Shown piece after piece: positions 26,771-35,711 of a DNA stretch of 64,000 nt. The notes beneath the pieces were generated by a model, which searched no databases, was not told the DNA's origin, and was given only the letters and a program-made list of their open reading frames with translations. Position numbers and translations under genes: made by a program. Source of the DNA: Mesorhizobium sp. WSM4311 (GTDB lineage: Bacteria > Pseudomonadota > Alphaproteobacteria > Rhizobiales > Rhizobiaceae); assembly GCF_002295115.1 (NCBI RefSeq), contig NZ_NSFV01000004.1, positions 186,001-250,000 of the forward strand. Direction: 5' to 3'. Within the stretch, counting starts at the first letter, position 1. Each line of letters starts with the position of its first letter.

Positions 26771-27579
26771 CCGGGATGGCCGGGCTGAAGCCGAAGCATT
26801 TCCTGTGGGAGGTCGAAGGCAGGATCGCCAAGATCCGGCTCGACCGGCTGGAGCGCAAGAACCCGCTGACCTTCGACAGCTATGCCGAACTGCGCGACAC
26901 CTTCCGCGACCTCGTCTATGCCGACGATGTCGACGCCGTGGTGTTCCTCTCCAATGGCCGCAATTTCTGCTCCGGCGGCGATGTCCACGACATTATCGGC
27001 CCGCTGGTCAAGATGGACATGAAGCAGCTCCTCGCCTTCACCCGCATGACCGGCGATTTCGTCAAGGCGATGCTGAACTGCGGCAAGCCGATCATCGCCG
27101 CCGTCGACGGCGTGGCGGTCGGCGCCGGCGCCATCATCGCCATGAGCTCCGACATCCGCATCGCCACGCCTGAGGCCAAGACCGCCTTCCTGTTCACCCG
27201 CGTCGGCCTTGCCGGCTGCGACATGGGCGCCTGCGCGATCCTGCCGCGCATCATCGGCCAGGGCCGCGCCGCCGAACTGCTCTACACCGGCCGCACCATG
27301 ACTGCCGCCGAGGGCGAGCGGTGGGGGTTCTACAACAGGCTGGTCGATGCGGCCTCGCTCGAGGCGGACGCACTCGACATGGCGGCGCGCATCGTCTCCG
27401 GCCCGACCTTCGCCCACGGCATCACCAAGACGCAGCTCAACCAGGAATGGTCGATGGGCCTCGACCAGGCGATCGAGGCGGAAGCGCAGGCACAGGCGAT
27501 CTGCATGCAGACGCGCGATTTCGAGCGCGCTTACAAGGCGTTCGTCGACAAGCAGAAGCCGGTGTTCGAGGGGAATTGA
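26767..27579 (+). CDS. Enoyl-CoA hydratase/isomerase family protein
   Basis: This 270-residue crotonase-fold protein shows the oxyanion-hole segment [17 protein letters not shown] and the second one [20 protein letters not shown], followed by [18 protein letters not shown]. These residues bind the CoA thioester and stabilise the enolate. It overlaps the MarR gene by four bases (ATGA). In the island it would hydrate an enoyl-CoA made after ring reduction, or hydrolyse the ring. Members of this family do many reactions, so hydratase is only the default name. An inverted repeat follows directly after its stop. Confidence 0.88.
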   Translation: MTGMAGLKPKHFLWEVEGRIAKIRLDRLERKNPLTFDSYAELRDTFRDLVYADDVDAVVFLSNGRNFCSGGDVHDIIGPLVKMDMKQLLAFTRMTGDFVKAMLNCGKPIIAAVDGVAVGAGAIIAMSSDIRIATPEAKTAFLFTRVGLAGCDMGACAILPRIIGQGRAAELLYTGRTMTAAEGERWGFYNRLVDAASLEADALDMAARIVSGPTFAHGITKTQLNQEWSMGLDQAIEAEAQAQAICMQTRDFERAYKAFVDKQKPVFEGN

Positions 27580-27620
27580 GATGTTTTCTTCGCTCAAGAA
27601 GGACTTGCCGGCGGGGCAGC

Positions 27621-27776
27621 GCCCCCCTCTGTCCTGCCGGACATCTCCCCCACTTGGGGGGAGATTGGCAGCTTGGGCGCCGGCTCCCGTCTTGCAACGC
27701 TGGCGATTGGCGAATGCGGCAATAATAGCCGATCTCCCCCCTTGTGGGGGAGATGTCCGGCAGGACAGAGGGGGGC
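27621..27776. repeat. Long inverted repeat inside the operon
   Basis: Two 49-base arms (27621-27669 and 27728-27776) are inverted copies that match at 46 of 49 positions, separated by 58 bases. The arm starts with GCCCCCCTCTGTCCTGCC and ends with GGGGGGAGATTGGC. The arms themselves contain a smaller palindrome (CTCCCCCAC and its near complement). RNA from this stretch would form a very stable stem between the enoyl-CoA hydratase and acyl-CoA dehydrogenase genes. A shorter relative lies at 14455-14482. Confidence 0.8.
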
Positions 27777-27815
27777 GTCATAGAGCGCAACACTCCATGT
27801 GCTGCGGAGGCCAGC

Positions 27816-28964
27816 ATGCCTGACCGTTCCTTCCTCAACTGGCCCTTTTTCGAGAACCGCCATCGCGAACTCGCCGAGAGCCTGGAAGCATGGTGCGCAA
27901 GAAATCTCCCCGTCAGCCACCATGACGTCGATGCCGCCTGCCGCGCGCTGGTGCAAAAACTTGGCCGCGACGGTTGGCTGAAGCCGACCGCTGTTGACAC
28001 CGACAATCCCGGCCCGCTCGATGTCCGCACTTTGTGCATCACGCGCGAGACGCTTGCCCGCCATGACGGGCTCGCCGATTTCGCCTTTGCCATGCAGGGG
28101 CTGGGCACCGGCGCGCTCAGCCTGTTCGGCACGGCCGACCAGCAGCAATGGCTGGCGAAAACGCGGGCCGGCAAGGCGATCTCGGCCTTCGCCCTGTCGG
28201 AACCGCGCTCCGGCTCCGATGTCGCCAACACCGAGATGACGGCGACCCGCGACGGCGACAGCTATGTGCTCACCGGCGAGAAGACCTGGATCTCCAATGG
28301 CGGGATCGCCGATCTCTACATCGTCTTTGCCCGCACCGGCGAGGCGCCGGGCGCCAAGGGACTTTCCGCGTTTATCGTGCCTGGCGACATTGCGGGCCTC
28401 GGCATCGCCGAGCGCCTCGAAGTGATCGCGCCGCATCCGCTGGCGCGGCTTTCCTTCGATCAGGTCCGTGTCCCCATCTCGGCCCTGATCGGCAAGCCAG
28501 GTGACGGCTTCCGCATCGCCATGTCGGTGCTCGACGTGTTCCGCTCGACCGTCGGTGCGGCAGCGCTCGGCTTTGCCCGCCGGGCGCTGGAAGAAAGCAT
28601 CAGCAGAGTGGCCGAGCGCAAACTGTTCGGCGCACCGATGGCCGATTTGCAGATGGTGCAGGGTCACATCGCCGACATGGCCCTCGACGTCGATGCGGCG
28701 GCGCTTCTGGTCTACCGCGCCGCCTGGACCAAGGACATGGGCGCGGCGCGGGTGACACGCGAGGCGGCGATGGCAAAACTGTTCGCCACCGACAAGGCGC
28801 AGGAGGTGATCGACAAAGCGGTGCAACTGCATGGCGGCGACGGCGTGCGCAAAGGCCACATCGTCGAAAGCCTGTATCGCGAGATCCGCGCGCTGCGCAT
28901 CTACGAGGGTGCCTCCGACGTGCAGAAGGTGGTCATCGCGCGGCAAGTGATGGGCGCGGCCTGA
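27816..28964 (+). CDS. Acyl-CoA dehydrogenase family protein
   Basis: The 382-residue flavoprotein carries the family marks [16 protein letters not shown] and [15 protein letters not shown] in the middle domain, and the C-terminal [19 protein letters not shown] followed by IYEGASDVQ, whose Glu is in the catalytic base position of this family. It oxidises an acyl-CoA at the alpha-beta bond and passes electrons to ETF. The ATG at 27816 follows GGAGG at 27806-27810. The long inverted repeat separates it from the hydratase gene, so expression relative to the upstream genes may be lowered. Confidence 0.88.
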   Translation: MPDRSFLNWPFFENRHRELAESLEAWCARNLPVSHHDVDAACRALVQKLGRDGWLKPTAVDTDNPGPLDVRTLCITRETLARHDGLADFAFAMQGLGTGALSLFGTADQQQWLAKTRAGKAISAFALSEPRSGSDVANTEMTATRDGDSYVLTGEKTWISNGGIADLYIVFARTGEAPGAKGLSAFIVPGDIAGLGIAERLEVIAPHPLARLSFDQVRVPISALIGKPGDGFRIAMSVLDVFRSTVGAAALGFARRALEESISRVAERKLFGAPMADLQMVQGHIADMALDVDAAALLVYRAAWTKDMGAARVTREAAMAKLFATDKAQEVIDKAVQLHGGDGVRKGHIVESLYREIRALRIYEGASDVQKVVIARQVMGAA

Positions 28965-29028
28965 CGGCGGGAAAATTGACGGGCATTCGATTTTGAGACT
29001 TGGTTTCAGGAATACCGGGAGGCTTCAA

Positions 29029-29442
29029 ATGCATGAGATTCTGCAGCCGGAAGGCTGGGCCAAACCGGTCGGCTACGCCAATGGCGTCGCGGCGCGTGGA
29101 CGGCTCATCTTCGTCGGCGGACAGGTCGGCTGGAACGGGCAGTGCCAGTTCGAAACCGACGACTTCGTCGGCCAGGTGCGGCAGACGCTGCAAAACATCG
29201 TCGCTGTGCTGGCCGAGGCCGGTGCCGAGCCGCGGCACATCACCTCGATGACCTGGTATTTCACCGACAAGGCCGAGTATCTCGCCAATCTCAGGGGGCT
29301 CGGCGAAGCCTATCGCGAGGTGATCGGCCGACATTTCCCGGCGATGGCCGCCATGCAGGTGATGGCGCTGGTCGAGGACCGCGCCAAGGTGGAGATCCAG
29401 GCCACCGCTGTGATACCGGACGAACTCGTTCGTCCGGACTAA
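29029..29442 (+). CDS. RidA-family protein lacking the canonical catalytic arginine
   Basis: This 137-residue protein has the YjgF/YER057c/UK114 fold (ILQPEGWAKPVGYANGVAA, FVGGQVGW, and the C-terminal VEIQATAVIP). In RidA the motif FPARS supplies the Arg that binds the imine's carboxylate; here the motif is FPAMAA with Met106 at that place, while the later Glu122 is kept. It therefore belongs with the Rid subgroups that lack the Arg and probably does not hydrolyse 2-imino acids by the RidA mechanism. A GGGAGG site precedes the ATG. The stop codon overlaps that of the convergent LLM gene. A role at an enamine step of the pathway is possible. Confidence 0.85.
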   Translation: MHEILQPEGWAKPVGYANGVAARGRLIFVGGQVGWNGQCQFETDDFVGQVRQTLQNIVAVLAEAGAEPRHITSMTWYFTDKAEYLANLRGLGEAYREVIGRHFPAMAAMQVMALVEDRAKVEIQATAVIPDELVRPD

Positions 29443-30533
29443 GTTACCCGCAGACCAGCCTTCCTCAAAATCGGCAGCACGTGGTCGCAGAAATAGGGCA
29501 GCTCCTGCGTGTAGTTGACGAAGGAGAGCGCGATGCCCTGATAGCCGTTCCCGGCAATGGCGGCCATGTCGGCGGCGATCGTTTCGGGTGTTCCGACCAG
29601 CGGATAGGTGCCGGCCCCGCCGGCGAAGCGTTGGCGGTACCGGTCATAGGCGTGCGGGTCGTGCGACTGCGAGAATTCCTTCTTGCCAGCCATATGGGCG
29701 TCGACCGCGTCATGGTCGGCCAGATCAACCGCGTAACGCATGTAATAGGCCTGCGCCTCCTCCATGGTCGGGCGGCAGACGACATGCGCCACGGTGTAGA
29801 CGCCGACATCGCGGCCGGCCTTGTCGGCGCGCTCGCCGATATCGGCGACATGCTTGCCGGCATCGCTCATCTCGGAAAAGGTCGTGAACAGATAATCGCA
29901 CCGGGCGGCGGCGAAGTCGCGGCCCGGCCCGCCGAAAGCGGCATTCATAGTCACCGGGCGAGGAAGCTGCAGACTGGCCGGCCGGCTCACCGCTTCCTTC
30001 AGGCGATAATAGGTGCCTTCATAGTCGAGCGGCCCGGCCGATGCATAGAGCTTTTCAAGAATCTCGATCCACTCGGCCGCCTGGTCGTAGCCCTTCTCGA
30101 CCAGCGGCGTGCCGAACATGCCGAATTCCTTCGGGTTCCAGCCGCAGACGATGTTGAGCCCGGCGCGGCCCTGGCTGATGTGGTCGACCGTCGCCAGCGC
30201 CTTGGCGGCATAGAGCGGATGCACCAACGGCACGTGCACGGTCATGAACAGGCCGATCTGGTCGGTGGCCACCGCCAGAGCAGCCGCCCAGGTGAAGGTT
30301 TCGAACGACCATTCGCGCACCTTGTTGCGGCCGCCAAAGCCGCGCCAGCGCGCGATCGGCAGCATGAATTCCAGCCCGGCGCGGTCGGCAATTTGCGCTG
30401 CCGTCAGATTGTCCTGCCAGCTTGCCGTCCAGCGTTCCGGCACATCGGTGATGGCAAGCCCGCCATCGGCGTTGGTCGAAAAGACGCCGAGCTTCAGTTT
30501 GTTCGGGCCGTGCAGGGGATGCGCTTTGATCAT
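29439..30533 (-). CDS. LLM-class flavin-dependent monooxygenase, RutA-like
   Basis: The 364-residue protein is a luciferase-like TIM-barrel flavin oxidoreductase: KLGVFSTNADGGLAITD near the N-terminus, WSFETFTWAAALAVATDQI, VDHISQGRAGLNIVCGWN and a C-terminal VGTPETIAADMAAI. The length and these blocks resemble the pyrimidine monooxygenase RutA, which needs FMNH2 and oxygen. A Rid-family gene lies convergent to it, as RutC is near RutA in the rut operon, but no other rut gene is present, so uracil use is not supported. It diverges from the aldolase gene across shared palindrome site 3. The ATG at 30533 has only a weak ribosome site. Confidence 0.85.
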   Translation of the reverse strand: MIKAHPLHGPNKLKLGVFSTNADGGLAITDVPERWTASWQDNLTAAQIADRAGLEFMLPIARWRGFGGRNKVREWSFETFTWAAALAVATDQIGLFMTVHVPLVHPLYAAKALATVDHISQGRAGLNIVCGWNPKEFGMFGTPLVEKGYDQAAEWIEILEKLYASAGPLDYEGTYYRLKEAVSRPASLQLPRPVTMNAAFGGPGRDFAAARCDYLFTTFSEMSDAGKHVADIGERADKAGRDVGVYTVAHVVCRPTMEEAQAYYMRYAVDLADHDAVDAHMAGKKEFSQSHDPHAYDRYRQRFAGGAGTYPLVGTPETIAADMAAIAGNGYQGIALSFVNYTQELPYFCDHVLPILRKAGLRVT

Positions 30534-30579
30534 CTCGGGAACTCGCGGCGGGAGGCCACACGCTAGGCTCGCGGTAAAA

Positions 30580-30597
30580 TATTTCAAGCCTGAAATA
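30580..30597. promoter_or_regulatory. Shared inverted repeat, site 3 (best match)
   Basis: TATTTCA-AGCC-TGAAATA is a perfect palindrome with seven-base arms around AGCC, the most symmetric copy in the window. It lies between the LLM monooxygenase gene (minus strand, 47 bases from its start) and the aldolase gene (plus strand, 60 bases from its start), so one site could control both. Confidence 0.72.
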
Positions 30598-30656
30598 GCT
30601 TCGCCTCGCCGCCGATTGCGGATATGAGTTTGGGCCAGACGACAAAGGGGATCGGC

Positions 30657-31418
30657 ATGAGCGAATTCCGCCAGAAATGCATCGGCAAGGCAAACCTCGT
30701 CGGTTCGTTTGCCGCCATTCCCCATCCGGTCGCGGTCGAAGTGATGGCGCTGTCGGGCCTCGACTTCCTCTGCATCGACTGGGAGCATGCGCAGATCTCG
30801 CGCGACATGATCGAGACCATGGTGCGCGCGGCCGACGTTCGCCGCGTGCCGGCGATGGTACGCGTTCCCGGCCATGCGCCGGAAGCCATCCAGGCGGCGC
30901 TGGACAGCGGCGCGCAAGGCGTGCTGGTGCCGCGCGTCTCGACCGCCGCGCAGGCCGAAGCAGCAGTGAAAGCCTCGCGCTATCCGCCGCTGGGCGAGCG
31001 TGGCGTCGGGCCTGGCCGAGCCGCCGGCTATGGTTATCGCATTCCCGAATATCTTGCCGGCGCCAACGACAGAACCGTCGTCGCGGTTCAGGTCGAGACA
31101 GCGGCGGGGCTCGCCAACATCGATGCGATCGCGGCCACCGACGGCGTCGACGTGATCTTCGTCGGCCCGGGCGATCTTTCGGTGTCGATCGACGCGATCG
31201 GACCGCAAGGCGCCGACAAGCTCAATGCGGCGATCCGGACAGTCATCGGCGCGACGGTCGCACGCGGAAAGACATCAGGCATATTTTGCGCCAGCCCACA
31301 GGCCATCAGCCGGTGGGCAGCCATCGGCGCGAGTTTCTTCGTGCTGGCCAGCGACACGATGTTTCTGGGCGCCGGCGCCGCGGCCAACGCTGCCGCGGCG
31401 CGCGACGAATTGGCATAG
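30657..31418 (+). CDS. HpcH/HpaI aldolase/citrate lyase family protein
   Basis: The 253-residue protein has the class II aldolase pattern of HpcH/HpaI: LVGSFAAIPHPVAVEVMAL near the start, LDFLCIDWEHAQIS, MVRVPGH, GVGPGRAAGYG, the metal-ligand Glu in VQVETAAGLANID and the metal-ligand Asp in FVGPGDLSVSI. Such enzymes cleave 4-hydroxy-2-oxo acids to pyruvate plus an aldehyde, often as the last step of aromatic catabolism. I chose the ATG at 30657, preceded by AAAGGGG, over one 33 bases upstream. Shared palindrome site 3 lies in its promoter region. The cleavage substrate cannot be read from the sequence. Confidence 0.87.
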   Translation: MSEFRQKCIGKANLVGSFAAIPHPVAVEVMALSGLDFLCIDWEHAQISRDMIETMVRAADVRRVPAMVRVPGHAPEAIQAALDSGAQGVLVPRVSTAAQAEAAVKASRYPPLGERGVGPGRAAGYGYRIPEYLAGANDRTVVAVQVETAAGLANIDAIAATDGVDVIFVGPGDLSVSIDAIGPQGADKLNAAIRTVIGATVARGKTSGIFCASPQAISRWAAIGASFFVLASDTMFLGAGAAANAAAARDELA

Positions 31419-31815
31419 ACAGGCGCGGCCAGACAAAAAGGCGTATCGCCGGAGCAACACGCAAGCCAAGCTTTTTAAGCTTAAAACTTTCGCCTTGAAA
31501 TGCGTCCCACTTTGGATAAGCATTCAAGATCGATGACGGCGGCCCTGCCGCAGGGGTTGCCGGCCAGTCCATCGTGGTGCTTCGGGGGGTTCAGTCCTTG
31601 TCGTTCATGCTGCCCCAGTCATCATCCAGCGCGCGCTGTGCTTTCGACGGCGTGCGCTGCCAGATCCGCGATCCGCGTACAGAGACCATCGCCAACCACG
31701 CGCGCAGGTCGCTGCCATGAATTGACGCCCCGCTGGGAGGTGGGACGGCAAGAAACCGTGCGGGGCGAGCCCGCCCGATCAACAACCAGAGGGGATACCC
31801 CAGAGGGAACACCAA
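31419..31815. promoter_or_regulatory. 397-base non-coding region with two tandem shared palindromes (sites 4 and 5)
   Basis: TTTTA-AGCT-TAAAA at 31473-31486 is a perfect palindrome. It is followed without a gap by CTTTC-GCCT-TGAAA at 31487-31500, an imperfect copy. They lie 316 bases before the amino-acid binding protein gene, which leaves room for a long leader. A minus-strand segment ending at 31591 reads WGSMNDKD before a stop and could be a gene remnant, but support is slight. I see no intact gene here. Confidence 0.6.
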
Positions 31816-32613
31816 ATGAACCTGACACGTCGCAATCTCATCCTGCTTGCCGCCGCCATCGGCATCGCCGCCGGCCCCGCCACGGCTTACGCCGCCGATG
31901 TGCTCAATGTCGGCGCCTATCCGACCAATCCGCCCTTCGAGTACAAGAACGAGAGCGGCACCTTCGAGGGCTTTGAAGTCGACATCGTCAACGAAGCCGC
32001 CAAGCGCATCGGCATGACCACCGATATCGCCGATCTCGGCTTCCAGGCGCTGTTCGCGGCCACCACGTCGAAGCGCATCGATGTCGCCATCTCGTCGATC
32101 ACCATCACGGCCGAGCGGCTGAAGTCGCAGTCTTTCACCCAGCCCTACTATGATTCCGACATGGGCATTGCGACGAAGACCGACAGCGCTGTTAACACCG
32201 AAGCCGACCTCAAGGGCAAGATCGTCGGCGTGCTCTCCGGCTCGACCGGCGAGACCTGGGTCAAGGCTCATCAGGAAGCCGACGGCTTTAGCGATGTGAA
32301 GGGCTATGACACGCAGCAGAACCTGCTGCTCGACCTCAGCGCCGGCCGCGTCGACGCCGCCGTCAGCGACATTCCGGGCATGGAATACTCCTTCACCAAG
32401 ATGAAGGATCTGAAGGTCAAGCAGCGCATCAAGACCGGTGAACAGTACGGGCTGATGATGACCAAGGACCACCCGCTGCTCGGCAAGCTCAACGACGCGC
32501 TGACCGCGATGAAGAAGGACGGCACGCTGGCCGCGATCCACAAGAAGTGGTTCGGCAGCGACGCGCCGGCCGATTCCTCGACCGTCAAGGAAATGCCGCT
32601 GCCGAAGGCCTGA
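31816..32613 (+). CDS. Amino-acid-type ABC transporter substrate-binding protein, family 3
   Basis: This 265-residue periplasmic protein begins with a leader (TRRNLILLAAAIGIAAGPATA, cut near residue 26) and has the family 3 binding fold: VGAYPTNPPFEYKNESG, EGFEVDIVNEAAKRIGM, and ISSITITAERLKSQSFT. These residues form the amino-acid-type pocket. The twin Arg could signal Tat export, but the hydrophobic core also fits Sec. It is followed by a hairpin and then its permease gene. Sites 4 and 5 of the shared palindrome lie upstream, which ties this importer to the island. Confidence 0.88.
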   Translation: MNLTRRNLILLAAAIGIAAGPATAYAADVLNVGAYPTNPPFEYKNESGTFEGFEVDIVNEAAKRIGMTTDIADLGFQALFAATTSKRIDVAISSITITAERLKSQSFTQPYYDSDMGIATKTDSAVNTEADLKGKIVGVLSGSTGETWVKAHQEADGFSDVKGYDTQQNLLLDLSAGRVDAAVSDIPGMEYSFTKMKDLKVKQRIKTGEQYGLMMTKDHPLLGKLNDALTAMKKDGTLAAIHKKWFGSDAPADSSTVKEMPLPKA

Positions 32614-32628
32614 GCGGAGATGCACTGA

Positions 32629-32659
32629 AATCGTGCCGGCTTTCCAGGCCGGCACGATT
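32629..32659 (+). terminator. Intercistronic hairpin between binding protein and permease
   Basis: Twelve-base arms AATCGTGCCGGC and GCCGGCACGATT enclose the loop TTTCCAG, 15 bases after the binding protein stop. A short CATTTCA follows but no T-run. Such hairpins often protect the binding-protein message and reduce read-through to the permease gene. Confidence 0.6.
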
Positions 32660-32761
32660 CATTTCACGCTTTCGCACTGCCGCGCGGACCGTCTCGCCAT
32701 GGGCGAGGTCGATTGGTTTCAACTTTGAGCACCCCTTGCTCTGGGGTTCGGGAACGCTCCC

Positions 32762-33436
32762 ATGTCGCTGATCGACACCTTCTTCAATCCCGACGTCATC
32801 ATGGCCAGCCTGCCTGCGCTGCTGCGCGGCTTCCTGAACACGCTGCTGCTTGGCATTTTCAGCATCGGCATCGGCATCCCCATCGGCCTGCTGATCAGCC
32901 TGGTGCGGCTCTATGCGCCGAAGCCGCTGCGCTGGCTGGCGGTCGCCTACACCGATATTTTTCGCGCGCTGCCGGTGCTGGTGGTGCTGATCCTGATCTA
33001 CTATGCCCTGCCCTTCCTCGGCATCCGCCTGTCGTCCTGGGCGTCCGCGGTGACGGCCTTCGCCTTCATCATGTCGGCCTATTCGGCGGAAGTGTTCCGC
33101 TCCGGCATAGAAAGCATTCCGAAAGGCCAGTTCGAGGCGTCGCAGGCGCTGGGCCTGCCGTTCCTCTTGACCTTGCGCAAGGTGGTGCTGCCGCAGGCGA
33201 TCCGCGTCGTCATCCCGCCGATGACCAGCAATTGCGTCTCGATGTTCAAGGACACCTCGCTCGCCTCCACCGTGGCGCTGCCGGAACTCCTGAAGGAAGC
33301 GACCAACGCGCAGTCGCTTTACGCCAATCCCTCGCCGCTGATCGGCGCTGCACTGGTCTATCTCATCTTCCTCTGGCCGATGGTGCGCCTCGTCAGCCTG
33401 CTTGAAGACCGCTTCAAGACCGAGAAGGCGCGCTGA
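32762..33436 (+). CDS. Amino-acid ABC transporter permease
   Basis: The 224-residue protein has the HisM/GlnP-type architecture: about five membrane segments (FLNTLLLGIFSIGIGIPIGL near the N-terminus), then FRALPVLVVLILIYYALPF, and the EAA loop GQFEASQALGLPFLLTLRKV with IPPMTSNCVSMFKDTSLAS. It would form a homodimer or pair with another permease. No ATP-binding gene of this transporter type lies in the window, so the ATPase must be shared or encoded elsewhere. The gene for a class V PLP enzyme follows after 48 bases and is presumably cotranscribed. Confidence 0.88.
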   Translation: MSLIDTFFNPDVIMASLPALLRGFLNTLLLGIFSIGIGIPIGLLISLVRLYAPKPLRWLAVAYTDIFRALPVLVVLILIYYALPFLGIRLSSWASAVTAFAFIMSAYSAEVFRSGIESIPKGQFEASQALGLPFLLTLRKVVLPQAIRVVIPPMTSNCVSMFKDTSLASTVALPELLKEATNAQSLYANPSPLIGAALVYLIFLWPMVRLVSLLEDRFKTEKAR

Positions 33437-33484
33437 CCTCGCCAACCGTTCTCCACCCGCCAAATTCTTCGCAGGAGCCTGCCC

Positions 33485-34759
33485 GTGAACAAGCACCAAA
33501 CCGACAACGCGAACGCCGCAGCGTTCCCCGTCGACACCATCCGCGCCATGTTTCCCGCCCTGCAGCGGGCCGGCGATTTCATCTTCATGGACAATGCCGC
33601 CGGCGCGCAGATCCCGCAGAGCGTGCTCGACGCGGTGACCAACCATCTGGTTTCGCACAATGTACAGCGCGGCGGCCGCTATGGCCGCAGCGTCACCGTC
33701 GACCAGTCCGTCGCCGACGCCCGGACAAGCGTGGCGCTGCTGATCAACGCCTATAGCTCGGCGGAAATCTGCTTCGGCATGAACGCCACCTCGTTCATCC
33801 GCCTCGTCAGCCTCGGCATCGGCCAGATGCTTGGGGAACGCGACGAGATCGTCATCACCGACATGGACCACGACGCCAACATCGCGACCTGGCTGGCACT
33901 GGAATCCGCCGGCGCCAAGTTCAAATGGTGGCGCATGCGCGAGGACGGCAATCTGCATGTCGACGATTTGCGCCCGCTGGTTTCCGACCGCACCCGCCTC
34001 GTCGCCTGCACGGTCACCGCGCATTCGATCGGCTCGATCGTCGACGTCGCCTCGGTCGCCAGGATCGCGCATGCGGCCGGCGCCGAAGTGTTCCTCGACT
34101 GCGTGCACTACGGTCCACACGGGCTGATCGACGTGCAGGCCTGGGACTGCGACTATCTCGTCTGCTCCGGCTACAAGAATTTCTCGCCGCATATAGGTTT
34201 TCTCTGGGGCCGCTTCGATACGCTCAAGCGGCTGCCGACTTTTCGCGAGGACTTCATCCCCGACGAGCCGCCCTACAAGGTCGAGGCCGGCACCTTCATC
34301 TACGAGAACGTCTCGGGCATGGATGCGGCCGTGCAGTATCTGGAACTGATCGGCCGCAATCTGGCCCCCTCCAACAACCGCTCGCGGCGCGAGAACATCG
34401 TCGCCGGCATGGGCGCCATCCGCGACTATGAGCTGCTTTTGGCGCGCGAGATGCTTGCCGTGCTGAAAGGCTGCGGCGCGACCGTCTACGGCGTCGCCGA
34501 CGAGGCCCGCATCAACGAGCGCGTGCCGACTTTCTGCTTCAACATCGGCAAGCTCTCACCGCAACGGATCGTCGAGGAGATGGCCGAGATGCAGATCGGC
34601 ATCCGCGACGGGCACATGTACGCGCCGCGACTGATGAAGCGCCTCAATTTGTCGATGGACAGCGGCGCCATCCGCGCCTCGCTGGTGCATTACAACACGG
34701 TCGAGGAAGTGCACAAATTCGGCGAAGCGCTGGGCGCGATTATCGCCAGGCTGTCTTGA
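33485..34759 (+). CDS. Cysteine-desulfurase-like PLP enzyme (aminotransferase class V)
   Basis: This 424-residue enzyme has the class V fold: [20 protein letters not shown], a His-rich cofactor site ([12 protein letters not shown]), and the PLP-binding Lys231 in [16 protein letters not shown]. It resembles the cysteine-desulfurase-like group (SufS/NifS homologues) lacking the usual Fe-S partner genes, and the same fold is used by kynureninase. Its place after an amino-acid importer suggests it acts on the imported amino acid. The start is a GTG at 33485 preceded by AGGAG. Desulfurase activity is not supported by the context, so the substrate is open. Confidence 0.85.
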   Translation: MNKHQTDNANAAAFPVDTIRAMFPALQRAGDFIFMDNAAGAQIPQSVLDAVTNHLVSHNVQRGGRYGRSVTVDQSVADARTSVALLINAYSSAEICFGMNATSFIRLVSLGIGQMLGERDEIVITDMDHDANIATWLALESAGAKFKWWRMREDGNLHVDDLRPLVSDRTRLVACTVTAHSIGSIVDVASVARIAHAAGAEVFLDCVHYGPHGLIDVQAWDCDYLVCSGYKNFSPHIGFLWGRFDTLKRLPTFREDFIPDEPPYKVEAGTFIYENVSGMDAAVQYLELIGRNLAPSNNRSRRENIVAGMGAIRDYELLLAREMLAVLKGCGATVYGVADEARINERVPTFCFNIGKLSPQRIVEEMAEMQIGIRDGHMYAPRLMKRLNLSMDSGAIRASLVHYNTVEEVHKFGEALGAIIARLS

Positions 34760-34812
34760 GCCTGGACCTTTGGTCCGACCCTTGCATGGGAGTCGGTTGC
34801 GGTTCCTCGACG

Positions 34813-34870
34813 TCGTCATCCTATGGCGAAGCAGGAGCGAAGCGACGCGGCGCAGACCATAGGATGACGA
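34813..34870. repeat. Inverted repeat between convergent genes
   Basis: Perfect 14-base arms TCGTCATCCTATGG and CCATAGGATGACGA flank 30 bases, between the ends of the PLP enzyme gene and the minus-strand ATPase gene. Its location between two stop codons suggests a two-way transcription terminator. The sequence type is a common rhizobial intergenic repeat. Confidence 0.65.
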
Positions 34871-34880
34871 AATCCGAGGT

Positions 34881-35707
<827 letters not shown>

Positions 35708-35711
<4 letters not shown>

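Noticed and set aside
27621..27776. An insertion sequence or MITE remnant with terminal repeats
   Set aside because: There is no target-site duplication that I can see, no transposase fragment, and the arms resemble the intergenic palindromes of rhizobia.
29029..30533. A rut (pyrimidine degradation) operon from the Rid and RutA-like pair
   Set aside because: The genes are convergent, the other rut genes are absent, and the shared island operator lies upstream of the LLM gene.
31500..31976. Plus-strand open frame of 158 codons before the amino-acid binding protein
   Set aside because: It has no ribosome site, overlaps the start of the real gene in another frame and has a composition typical of non-coding high-GC DNA.
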